A stretch of DNA of 64,000 nt from an uncultured Marinobacter sp. (GTDB taxonomy: Bacteria; Pseudomonadota; Gammaproteobacteria; Pseudomonadales; Oleiphilaceae), in NCBI RefSeq assembly GCF_946886895.1, contig NZ_CAMPJO010000010.1, forward strand, positions 43,186 through 107,185, written 5' to 3'. Positions 47,852 through 55,664 of this stretch are shown here, piece by piece (position 1 is the first letter of the stretch; the number at the start of each line of letters is the position of its first letter). A program made the position numbers and the translations under genes. Under the pieces are notes generated by a model. That model had not been told where the DNA came from, searched no databases, and was given only the letters and a program-made list of their open reading frames with translations.

Positions 47852-49111
47852 ATGAGTCATAAATTGTCCCGCAGGAAGTTTCTAAGGAATTCCCTACTCG
47901 GCACTGGCGCAATGACCCTTGGTTTTCCGGCGCTAAACGCCAACGCGAAAGAGCACAAGGTTCGTTGCGGAGTCGTCACCTCATTATCAGGCGCAAACCG
48001 TTTCGGCGGTAATCTGACACGTCGGGGCTACGATCTGTGGGCCGAAGAAATCAACAAACTGGGCGGCATCGAAATCGCGGGAACGCGATATCCCGTGGAA
48101 ATGTTCTACGGTGATGCCCAGTCGCGACCGGCTTCCGGCGCGGATGCCGCTGAACGGCTGATCATCCAGGACGAAGTCGATGTCCTGTTCGGTCCCTATA
48201 CCTCTGGCGTCACCCTCGCAGTGCAACCAATCAGCGCAAAATACCGGGTGCCGATGATTTCCGGCTCCGCCGAGTCTCCGAATGTCTGGCTGGCAAAACC
48301 GCCTTTCAACTTCGGTATGATACCCGCAGTGGATCTGACCACCGATAAATCCATGGTGGTTTTGGCAGACACCCTCGGCGACCGGGCAAAAACCGCGTCG
48401 GTGATCGGGGTGGATGAACCGTTTTCCAAGGAGACGGCAGAAGGCTTCCGCAAGGGTGTCGAAGAGTCGGACCTGGAGCTCCTGAGTTACGAGCTGTTTC
48501 CCGCCGAATCTGACCTTTCGGCCATTATTTCCAAGCTCAAAGCGGCCAATCCGGATGTTGTGGCTGTCGGAGGGCATGAAAGTGTCTTTATCAATTTCGT
48601 GAACACGGCGAAGGCGCTGAATTACAAGCCCAAGGCCCTCATCATGCACTACGGTGTTACCTCCGCGGCCTTCATCAACGAAACCGGAAGCGAGTCAGAA
48701 GGCGTTCTCGGTGTTTCCGTGTGGACAGCAGAATTACCGTACAAGGACGACCTGTTCGGAACCGCAAGCGACTATTCAGACCTGTCCTTTTCCCGATGGG
48801 GAACACGACCGGATTACACCGAAGCAGCGTGTTCAGCCAGCGGCCTGGTACTGCAGGACGCCGCACGCCGGCTCGGGAAAGCGCCACCCTGGAATCAGGA
48901 GACCCGCACGCAACTCGCCAAGGCCATTGAAGATACCGACATTGAAACCTTCTATGGCCCCGTGGGGTTTGCCAAGGAAGGAAGCCACTACCACAACAAT
49001 ATCAAGCCTGTACCGGTTGTCATCCAGCTCAAGAATGGTGATGTCGTACCAGTGGCTCCGGAAAATGCGTCCAAGGGAGAGCTCGTTTACCCGATCCCCG
49101 GCACTTCCTGA
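47852..49111 (+). CDS. Tat-exported ABC substrate-binding protein, Liv type
   Basis: 419 aa. Twin-arginine signal SRRKFLRN followed by a hydrophobic stretch ending NANA; then VRCGVVTSLSGANRFGGN..., a type I periplasmic binding fold. ATG 47852 is 7 bases from GGGGAGAG, better than ATG 47846. Heads a second complete Liv-type importer (permeases and ATPases follow). Folding before export via Tat is unusual for these proteins and separates it from the Sec-exported one at 4851. Ligand unknown; the nearby ammonium transporter hints at an amide- or urea-like nitrogen source, weakly. Confidence 0.82.
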   Translation: MSHKLSRRKFLRNSLLGTGAMTLGFPALNANAKEHKVRCGVVTSLSGANRFGGNLTRRGYDLWAEEINKLGGIEIAGTRYPVEMFYGDAQSRPASGADAAERLIIQDEVDVLFGPYTSGVTLAVQPISAKYRVPMISGSAESPNVWLAKPPFNFGMIPAVDLTTDKSMVVLADTLGDRAKTASVIGVDEPFSKETAEGFRKGVEESDLELLSYELFPAESDLSAIISKLKAANPDVVAVGGHESVFINFVNTAKALNYKPKALIMHYGVTSAAFINETGSESEGVLGVSVWTAELPYKDDLFGTASDYSDLSFSRWGTRPDYTEAACSASGLVLQDAARRLGKAPPWNQETRTQLAKAIEDTDIETFYGPVGFAKEGSHYHNNIKPVPVVIQLKNGDVVPVAPENASKGELVYPIPGTS

Positions 49112-49194
49112 CGTAAAGCCGGGCCCACCGTCGCCGACAGCCTGGCGGCAAGGCTGTCGGCGACCGTAACAACGCGTGGATGAGGAGTACCGGG

Positions 49195-50067
49195 TTGGAC
49201 CTGTTCCTGCAGACACTTGTAAATGGCATCCTGATTGGCGGCATTCTGATTTGCCTCACAATCGGATTTCAGCTCACCTTTGGTGTGCTCCATGTGATCG
49301 ACTTTGCGGTCGGGGGCTGGGCGATGCTAGGGGGCTATACTGCCTACTGGCTGGTAACCCTGGCCGGCATTGACCCTTTTATCAGTATTTTCCTGGTTTT
49401 TGCGCTTTTCCTAATGATCGGCCGAGGACTGGGCCCTCTGATATATCGGGTCAGAACCAGCCGGTATGCCCGGCCAGACCTGATGGCACTGGCCTTTACG
49501 TTTGGCATTTTCCTGTTCATGCGCGGGGGCGCGCTTTGGCTCTGGTCCTATAACAGCCGCAGCGTGGAATCGGTATTATCAGGTCAGTTCCTGAGCCTCG
49601 GGCCAGTCACCATCCCCCTGATGCGATTGTCCGCCTTTCTCATGGCAATACTGTTCAGCGCCGGGCTGTTTATCCTGCTCTACAGGAGTCGTTTTGGCAT
49701 GGCCGTCAGGGCGCTGGCACAGAACCGTGACCATGCCGGATTGATGGGGGTGGACGTAAAACGGGTTTCTGCCTGGGTGTACGGCATCTATACCGGGTTG
49801 ACCGCATCCGCCGGGGTATTGATCGCCACCATCTACTCCGTAAACCCGACCGTAGGCATTCGCTATACGCTCTTTGCATTCTTTGTCGCTGTGCTCGCCG
49901 GGCTCGGATCGGTTGGCGGCGTGCTGGTCGCCGGCCTCGCTCTTGGCCTGCTCGAAGCCTATGTCGCCACCTATATTGGCGCCCGATATTCCTTACTGAT
50001 TGTTTTCGGAACCCTGTACCTCGCCCTTCTGGTTGCACCCAAAGGAGTTCTGGGACGTGGCATCTAA
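49195..50067 (+). CDS. Liv-type ABC permease (LivH family), second system
   Basis: 290 aa from TTG 49195, placed 7 bases after GAGGAG; ATG 49180 overlaps that ribosome site. It reads LDLFLQTLVNGILIGGILIC, a typical LivH N-terminus, then VLHVIDFAVGGWAMLGGY and LAQNRDHAGLMGVDVKRV (ATPase contact loop). About eight membrane segments. Partner of the overlapping LivM-type gene. Confidence 0.82.
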   Translation: MDLFLQTLVNGILIGGILICLTIGFQLTFGVLHVIDFAVGGWAMLGGYTAYWLVTLAGIDPFISIFLVFALFLMIGRGLGPLIYRVRTSRYARPDLMALAFTFGIFLFMRGGALWLWSYNSRSVESVLSGQFLSLGPVTIPLMRLSAFLMAILFSAGLFILLYRSRFGMAVRALAQNRDHAGLMGVDVKRVSAWVYGIYTGLTASAGVLIATIYSVNPTVGIRYTLFAFFVAVLAGLGSVGGVLVAGLALGLLEAYVATYIGARYSLLIVFGTLYLALLVAPKGVLGRGI

Positions 50068-51034
50068 ACCTGTTCAACCCCCAAAGCTCATGATCCGGGC
50101 CCTCCTGATCGGAGCCGCTGCGATCGCCCTGGCGGTATTGCCAGCCTTTATTGACCCTTACACGCTGAGGATTGCCACCGGCGCACTCATGTGGGCGGGG
50201 CTGGCGTGTGCCTGGAACATTGTGGGTGGTTATGCCGGGTATATCAGCTTCGGACACTCGGCATTCTTCGGTATTGGTGCCTACACCACCGCCATCCTCA
50301 TGCAGTCCGATGTTGGCGCGTCGTTCTTTGTTACCCTGCTACCGGCGGTTGTTCTGTCAATCGCCGTCGCCGTTGCCATTGGTGGGCCGACCATGCGGCT
50401 GCGGGGGGCCTATTTCGCCATTGCCACCTGGGCGTTCGCCGAAATGCTCATGCAACTGATGACGGTACTGGATTTTACAGGTGGTACAGCCGGCCTCTCC
50501 CTGCCCGCCTACCTCAATGAGTTTTTCTTTTACTACATTATGCTGATCGCAGCGGCAGCCAGCTTCGTTGGAGTCTGGCTGTTAATCGAACGCTCACGCT
50601 TCGGCTTCAGAATCAAGGCGTTACGGGACGACGAGCCGGCCGCCGAGTCCCTGGGCATTCGTACAAACCTGATCAAGGTCCAGTCTTTTGTGCTCTCTGC
50701 AGCCATCACCGCGCTGTTTGGAAGTATTTACGCCTACTGGACCACCTATATCGACCCACATTCCGTCATGGGGCCAGAGATTACTGACCAGATGGTCGTT
50801 ATGGTACTTCTCGGCGGGCTCGGAACCGTCTGGGGGCCGGCCCTGGGCGCAGTGCTGCTCTGGATCACCAATCGTTATATCTGGTCAACATTCGGGGACA
50901 CCGTCATCTACCTCCCCATACTCGGCGTTATTATCGCGCTGGTGGTTCTGTTCCTGCCCAACGGGCTGATTAGCCTCATCGTTGGACGCCAACGCGGCAA
51001 GGAACTTATTTCCAATATTCTCAGAAAATTCTAG
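50057..51034 (+). CDS. Liv-type ABC permease (LivM family), second system
   Basis: 325 aa starting at GTG 50057, overlapping the LivH-type stop by 11 bases, with AAGGAG 10 bases earlier. LivM core VGGYAGYISFGHSAFFGIGAY and ATPase contact ALRDDEPAAESLGI are present. Longer frame to 50000 lies within the upstream gene and is rejected. Confidence 0.84.
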   Translation: MASKPVQPPKLMIRALLIGAAAIALAVLPAFIDPYTLRIATGALMWAGLACAWNIVGGYAGYISFGHSAFFGIGAYTTAILMQSDVGASFFVTLLPAVVLSIAVAVAIGGPTMRLRGAYFAIATWAFAEMLMQLMTVLDFTGGTAGLSLPAYLNEFFFYYIMLIAAAASFVGVWLLIERSRFGFRIKALRDDEPAAESLGIRTNLIKVQSFVLSAAITALFGSIYAYWTTYIDPHSVMGPEITDQMVVMVLLGGLGTVWGPALGAVLLWITNRYIWSTFGDTVIYLPILGVIIALVVLFLPNGLISLIVGRQRGKELISNILRKF

Positions 51035-51047
51035 GAGAAGGCCTCCG

Positions 51048-51791
51048 ATGTCACCTGCACCTCACAGTGCCGAATCACCAGGGTATCCACCACTGGCCCT
51101 GGAGTCGGTTACCAAACATTTTGGTGGAATTACCGCCGTTGATGGCGTCTCTCTGTCCGCCGGTGCAGGTGAAGTGGTTGGGGTTATTGGCCCCAATGGC
51201 AGCGGGAAATCGACGTTGTTCAGCCTTGCAGCCGGCGGCCAGAAACCAGACACCGGGAAGATCCGTTTGCAGGGAATCGACGTTACCGGCTGGCCCACCT
51301 GGAAAATCGCCCGTAACGGCATAAGCAGAACCTTTCAGATTCCTTCCCTGTTTATCAACATGACGGTCAGGGACAACCTGCTGGCAGCCGCCGTTGAGGG
51401 AGAGTGGCAGCGCGCCCGTGAACGGATGGAAGACACACTGGATATGCTGGAAATCGGCCACGTGGTCGACAACCTGGCGTCGGAGCTTTCCGGCGGCCAG
51501 CAGAAACTGCTGGAGTTCGGCCGCGTCTGCATGCGCGATCCAAAGGTGGTGTTGCTCGACGAGGTCACTGCAGGCGTGCATCCAAACATTCGCAAGACCA
51601 TCCTGGAAGCCATTCAGCGTTTACGGAAAACCGGTATCACCTTCCTGATCATTGAGCACGACATGGAGATGGTCCGGGAAACCTGTGACCGCCTGGTGGT
51701 CATGGACCGGGGCAGCATCGTCGCGGAGGGCAGCTTTGATGAGATCGCCAGCGACACCAATGTCCAGCAAGCGTATCTGGGGCGCACATGA
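51048..51791 (+). CDS. Liv-type ABC ATPase (LivG family), second system
   Basis: 247 aa from ATG 51048 (AGGAG before it). Walker A GPNGSGKST, signature LSGGQQKLLEFGR, Walker B VVLLDEVTAGVHP and switch His in IEHDMEMV. The Walker B carries DEVTAG where DEPTAG is usual, a tolerated change. Overlaps the next start by 4 bases. Confidence 0.87.
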   Translation: MSPAPHSAESPGYPPLALESVTKHFGGITAVDGVSLSAGAGEVVGVIGPNGSGKSTLFSLAAGGQKPDTGKIRLQGIDVTGWPTWKIARNGISRTFQIPSLFINMTVRDNLLAAAVEGEWQRARERMEDTLDMLEIGHVVDNLASELSGGQQKLLEFGRVCMRDPKVVLLDEVTAGVHPNIRKTILEAIQRLRKTGITFLIIEHDMEMVRETCDRLVVMDRGSIVAEGSFDEIASDTNVQQAYLGRT

Positions 51792-52504
51792 ACAATGAGC
51801 TGAGCGTCGACAATCTGGTCACCGGTTATGGCAAACAGGAAATCGTGCACGGCATTTCAGTGACCGCACACCCTGGCCAGATAACCTGTATTTTCGGACC
51901 CAACGGCAGTGGCAAGTCCACGGTCATCAAGGCCATTGCCGGCCTCCTGCCTGCCTGGTCCGGCCGGATCACACGGGGCGACAACGAACTCACCGGCTTG
52001 CCCGTGCACGCCATGGTTCGCCAGGGCATCGTGATGATGCCCCAGGGCGGCGGGGTATTCCCGCGTTTCACGGTCATGGAAAACCTGCGGATGGGCGGTT
52101 ACGCACTGGAGGAACGGCACAAGCTTGACGAACGGATTGAAACCCTGATTGCCGATTACCCCAACCTGCTGCGCCGCAGGAACACACCCGCCGGCTCGCT
52201 GTCGGGTGGTGAGCAGATGATGGTGGCCATCGCCCGGGCGCTGGTGACGGACCCGTTGTTTGTCATGCTTGACGAACCCTCGGCCGGCCTTTCGCCAGCG
52301 CTCGTTCACGAGACCATGGAGCGGGTGGTTGCTTTAAAAGAGCAAGGCGTCGGCGTCATTATGGTGGAGCAGAATATCCGCGAGGCCCTGCCGGTCGCCG
52401 ACTCGGTTTATATCTTCGCCGGCGGCAAGCGGCAGTTTGCCGGTAGCCAGAAGGACATCAAAGGTGATGACCACCTGATGTCCATATACATGGGCAGCAA
52501 CTGA
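51788..52504 (+). CDS. Liv-type ABC ATPase (LivF family), second system
   Basis: 238 aa. Walker A GPNGSGKST, Q-loop MMPQGGGVFPRFTV, signature LSGGEQMMVAIARAL, Walker B FVMLDEPSAGLSP and VEQNI switch. Last gene of the five-gene importer. Its VEQNI contrasts with VVDKNI in the first system's LivF. Confidence 0.87.
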   Translation: MNNELSVDNLVTGYGKQEIVHGISVTAHPGQITCIFGPNGSGKSTVIKAIAGLLPAWSGRITRGDNELTGLPVHAMVRQGIVMMPQGGGVFPRFTVMENLRMGGYALEERHKLDERIETLIADYPNLLRRRNTPAGSLSGGEQMMVAIARALVTDPLFVMLDEPSAGLSPALVHETMERVVALKEQGVGVIMVEQNIREALPVADSVYIFAGGKRQFAGSQKDIKGDDHLMSIYMGSN

Positions 52505-52607
52505 AGGATCCGGCAGGCGTTCCGCCTCGCTGAACAATCTTCCGGGCGGCGTTCAGCGTATACTTTCGTGTAAAATTGACGCAGGACGCAGCAGACTGGC
52601 CCCTCAC

Positions 52608-53105
52608 ATGACAGCATCCAGAAACAGCCACGGCGGCAAAGACATTCTTGCCCGCATTATCGACACCACCCAGCCGAAAACCCTTCTGTGCTGCGGCTCC
52701 CTGGCAGAAGACGTGGCCGGCATCTGGCACCGCCACGCCCCCGGAACCCACCTGACCACACTCGACACCAGCGATCCCAATGCCGGGTTGCCACTCGCGG
52801 AGGTTCAGGACCTGGCACTGATCTCAGACACCCTCGAGCACCTGCCCCACGGGGAAGGCGCGCTACTGTTGGGCCAACTGCGCAACTACGGCACCCACCA
52901 GATTGCGGTACTGGTGGGTGAAGCGCCGGGCTGGGCCTTCACCGATTTTATTGGCCTGGGTTTCCGGCGGCACGCGGAAATCGATACCGCAGGCGGCACC
53001 CTCACGCTCTACACGTACAACCTGGACACCTACAACCACAAACGGGCCTGGAACAACCCGGACAACTGGGCCAACCCGGAGATGTGGGGCAAAGCCTGGT
53101 GGTGA
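52608..53105 (+). CDS. Methyltransferase-like conserved protein (possible DUF6231)
   Basis: 165 aa. A short Rossmann-like start (TLLCCGSLAEDVAGI), a motif resembling a methyltransferase acidic loop (LALISDTLEHLPHGEGALLLGQLRNYG) and a Trp-rich C-terminus (NNPDNWANPEMWGKAWW) are recognisable as a small gammaproteobacterial family; DUF6231 is from memory. Too short for a full SAM methyltransferase, and the GxGxG motif is not present. Function unknown. Stands alone between the importer and the ammonium transporter. Confidence 0.55.
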   Translation: MTASRNSHGGKDILARIIDTTQPKTLLCCGSLAEDVAGIWHRHAPGTHLTTLDTSDPNAGLPLAEVQDLALISDTLEHLPHGEGALLLGQLRNYGTHQIAVLVGEAPGWAFTDFIGLGFRRHAEIDTAGGTLTLYTYNLDTYNHKRAWNNPDNWANPEMWGKAWW

Positions 53106-53171
53106 GCGGTCGCCATTCACCCTTGGCCCCGCGCCTGGACACACCCCAAACTGGTGCGCGCTCTACGTAAT

Positions 53172-53188
53172 TGCACCTATTTAGTGCG
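53172..53188. promoter_or_regulatory. NtrC-like operator upstream of amtB
   Basis: TGCACC-N5-AGTGCG resembles the NtrC consensus TGCACC-N5-GGTGCA (first half perfect, second half 4 of 6). About 175 bp before the transporter start. No convincing -24/-12 element was found downstream, so nitrogen control is only suggested. Confidence 0.4.
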
Positions 53189-53360
53189 AATCATCCGAAG
53201 ACCAGCCCTGTAATGCCTGCCCAACGCGCGCCAACCGACTGGCTGGCCGTAAAATGCCTTGTTTTGGAACAGCTCTTGCTTTGTCTGCACCTGATTCATG
53301 CACGCATCCATAACCAACGGCCCGCCAGAGGCCGACAATGATCATCAGGAGCGAAAACCC

Positions 53361-54569
53361 GTGGACATCACGAGTGCAGTACAAACCCTGACCGAAAGCG
53401 CCAACACGCTGTTCATCCTTATCGGTGCCATTATGGTGCTGGCCATGCACGCCGGCTTTGCCTTCCTGGAAGTGGGCACCGTCCGGCACAAGAACCAGGT
53501 CAACGCCTTGGTCAAGATCATGACCGACTTTGGCGTCTCGGCGGTGGCCTACTTTTTCGTTGGCTACTACCTCGCCTATGGCAGCCATTTCATGACCAGC
53601 GCCACCGAGCTGACCGCCGGCAATGGCTATGAACTGGTGAAGTTTTTCTTCCTGATGACGTTTGCCGCCGCCATCCCCGCCATTGTTTCAGGCGGCATCG
53701 CCGAGCGGGCAAAGTTCTACCCGATGCTGGTAGCGTCCGGCCTGATCGTCGCCGTGGTCTACCCGTTCTTCGAGGGCCTGATCTGGAACGGCAACTATGG
53801 TTTTCAGGGCTGGCTGGAGCGCCAGTTTGGTGCATCGTTTCACGACTTTGCTGGCTCCGTTGTGGTGCACGCCGTGGGCGGCTGGATCGCCCTGGCCGCG
53901 GTGCTGATGCTCGGCGCCCGCAATGGCCGCTACCGGAATGGCCGGGTGGTCGCCTTCGCACCTTCCAACATTCCGTTCCTTGCACTCGGCGCGTGGATTC
54001 TCACGGTCGGCTGGTTTGGCTTTAACGTGATGTCCGCCCAGACCCTGGACGGCATCAGCGGCCTGGTCGCGGTCAACAGCCTGATGGCCATGGTCGGCGG
54101 CATCCTGGTCTCCATGGTTCTGGGCAGGAAGGATCCCGGCTTTATCCACAACGGACCGCTGGCAGGTCTTGTCGCGGTGTGCGCCGGCTCGGACCTGATG
54201 CACCCGGTCGGTGCACTGATTACCGGCGGTATTGCCGGTGCGCTCTTTGTGTATCTGTTCGAGTGGGCCCAGGCCAAGATCGAGCGGTTGGATGACGTTC
54301 TCGGTGTCTGGCCCCTGCACGGTATCTGTGGTGTCTGGGGCGGCATTGCCTGCGGCATCTTTGGCCAGCAGGCCCTGGGCGGGCTCGGGGGCGTCAGCCT
54401 GATGTCGCAGCTGGTCGGCTCCCTGGCGGGCGTTGTCGTCGCGTTCGTGGGCGGGCTGGTGGTCTACGGTGCGATCAACGCCATTTCCGGCCTGCGCCTG
54501 AGCGAAGAAGAGGAGTTCAACGGCGCCGACCTCAGCATTCACCGGATTGGTGCGACAGCCATCGAATAG
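53361..54569 (+). CDS. amtB: Ammonium transporter
   Basis: 402 aa from GTG 53361 (AGGAG 9 bases before). Eleven-helix Amt/Mep/Rh fold: MHAGFAFLEVGTVRHKN, twin-His pore residues in VVHAVGGW and PLHGICGVWGG, and DFAGS. The N-terminus reads VDITSAVQTLTESANTLFILIGAIM, with no separate signal peptide. The usual glnK partner is absent upstream. The frame to 53298 adds an atypical N-terminus and is rejected. Confidence 0.88.
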   Translation: MDITSAVQTLTESANTLFILIGAIMVLAMHAGFAFLEVGTVRHKNQVNALVKIMTDFGVSAVAYFFVGYYLAYGSHFMTSATELTAGNGYELVKFFFLMTFAAAIPAIVSGGIAERAKFYPMLVASGLIVAVVYPFFEGLIWNGNYGFQGWLERQFGASFHDFAGSVVVHAVGGWIALAAVLMLGARNGRYRNGRVVAFAPSNIPFLALGAWILTVGWFGFNVMSAQTLDGISGLVAVNSLMAMVGGILVSMVLGRKDPGFIHNGPLAGLVAVCAGSDLMHPVGALITGGIAGALFVYLFEWAQAKIERLDDVLGVWPLHGICGVWGGIACGIFGQQALGGLGGVSLMSQLVGSLAGVVVAFVGGLVVYGAINAISGLRLSEEEEFNGADLSIHRIGATAIE

Positions 54570-54584
54570 CATTGGAATGAGAGA

Positions 54585-55664
54585 TCACTCCGGGTATCCG
54601 GTCAGTTCCATGTAACCGGTCCCGGAATGACTGCCAGACACCCTCACCGGGCTCTCCCAATAGGGAAAGCGCCCGTGGTTCCGGTAATCACCTTCTGGTG
54701 CCGACAGGGTCAGGTTGACCCCGTAATCCGGCACCTCCAGCCGCCACTGGCGTGGATAGTCGCCCGGCCCGGCCACGGCTGTCATGCGGAGCTGGCCCGG
54801 CGTGAGGGCCACCGGGTCGCCCTGGGCCGGAATCCAGGTACCGGAGCGGAAGGCACCTCCGGTTTCCCTGAGCTGAAAGGCCATCAGCTTGTCGCCGGAA
54901 TCCAGGTGCAACGCGAACCAGTCCCAGCCCTGCTGCCCGGTCTTGAGAAACTGGCTGCTCCACTCCCGGTCAAACCAGCCCTGGCCGGAGACTTCCAGAG
55001 TTTGTTCGCCGAGGGTCACCGAGCCTTCAATCCGCACCTCCACCAGACTGAAGTACATGGAGCCTTCGCCACTGGCGGATTTGGCGCTGAAGCCCTGATC
55101 GCCGTGGGCCACCGGCTCACCGTTAAGGCTTAACGAAAGATCGTAGGACCAGGTATCCGCCGACACCCGCAGGCGCCAGGGCCCCTGCGGTGACGGGCCC
55201 CGGAGCTGCCAGTCATCCAGCCATACCCGGAAGGGCACCGCAGTAGCGCCGGCATGGCCGATGTCACCCCGGGCGAGTTGTTCGGCAAACACATGCTGGC
55301 CGTTGAAACTCACTGCGGCATGGGCCATCCAGGCCGCTTCCAGCGGCCAGTCGCCGGGATCGGGCGGCGCCGCCTTGGCCGGTCTGGGCCTGATCGCCTG
55401 GCGAAACTGGGTCCACTGCAGGCCCAGTGGGTCGCCAGCGGCGGTTTTCAGGTTAGCGGTCAGATACCACCACTCGATCCGGTGCTGGGGGTGGGGGCCA
55501 AAATCTTCAGGGAAATTCAGCCGGTCACCCGGCCCGGGTTGCAGGAACGGCACCGCGCTCTCCGAATCCGCTTCCCCGGCCAGGCCCGCAAAGCCGGCCG
55601 GCGCCCGGGGCTCCGAACAGGCCGCCAGGGCGAGAACCAGCACCAGCCAATACCGTCGCGTCAT
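54585..55664 (-). CDS. AttH-like lipocalin-fold lipoprotein
   Basis: 359 aa. Lipobox ALAACSEP (lipidated Cys near residue 16). The body has HRIEWWYLTANL and SGQGWFDREWSSQFL, marks of the AttH/CrtC-like double-lipocalin family. Its start overlaps the FtsX-type permease stop by 4 bases. AttH-type proteins pair with FtsX/LolD-like ABC systems; probably a periplasmic hydrophobe-binding partner. Substrate unknown. Confidence 0.8.
   Translation of the reverse strand: MTRRYWLVLVLALAACSEPRAPAGFAGLAGEADSESAVPFLQPGPGDRLNFPEDFGPHPQHRIEWWYLTANLKTAAGDPLGLQWTQFRQAIRPRPAKAAPPDPGDWPLEAAWMAHAAVSFNGQHVFAEQLARGDIGHAGATAVPFRVWLDDWQLRGPSPQGPWRLRVSADTWSYDLSLSLNGEPVAHGDQGFSAKSASGEGSMYFSLVEVRIEGSVTLGEQTLEVSGQGWFDREWSSQFLKTGQQGWDWFALHLDSGDKLMAFQLRETGGAFRSGTWIPAQGDPVALTPGQLRMTAVAGPGDYPRQWRLEVPDYGVNLTLSAPEGDYRNHGRFPYWESPVRVSGSHSGTGYMELTGYPE

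Noticed and set aside
53221..53260. Sigma-54 promoter before amtB (TGGCC...ATGCC)
   Set aside because: GG to GC spacing is 9 instead of 10 bases and flanking consensus is poor.
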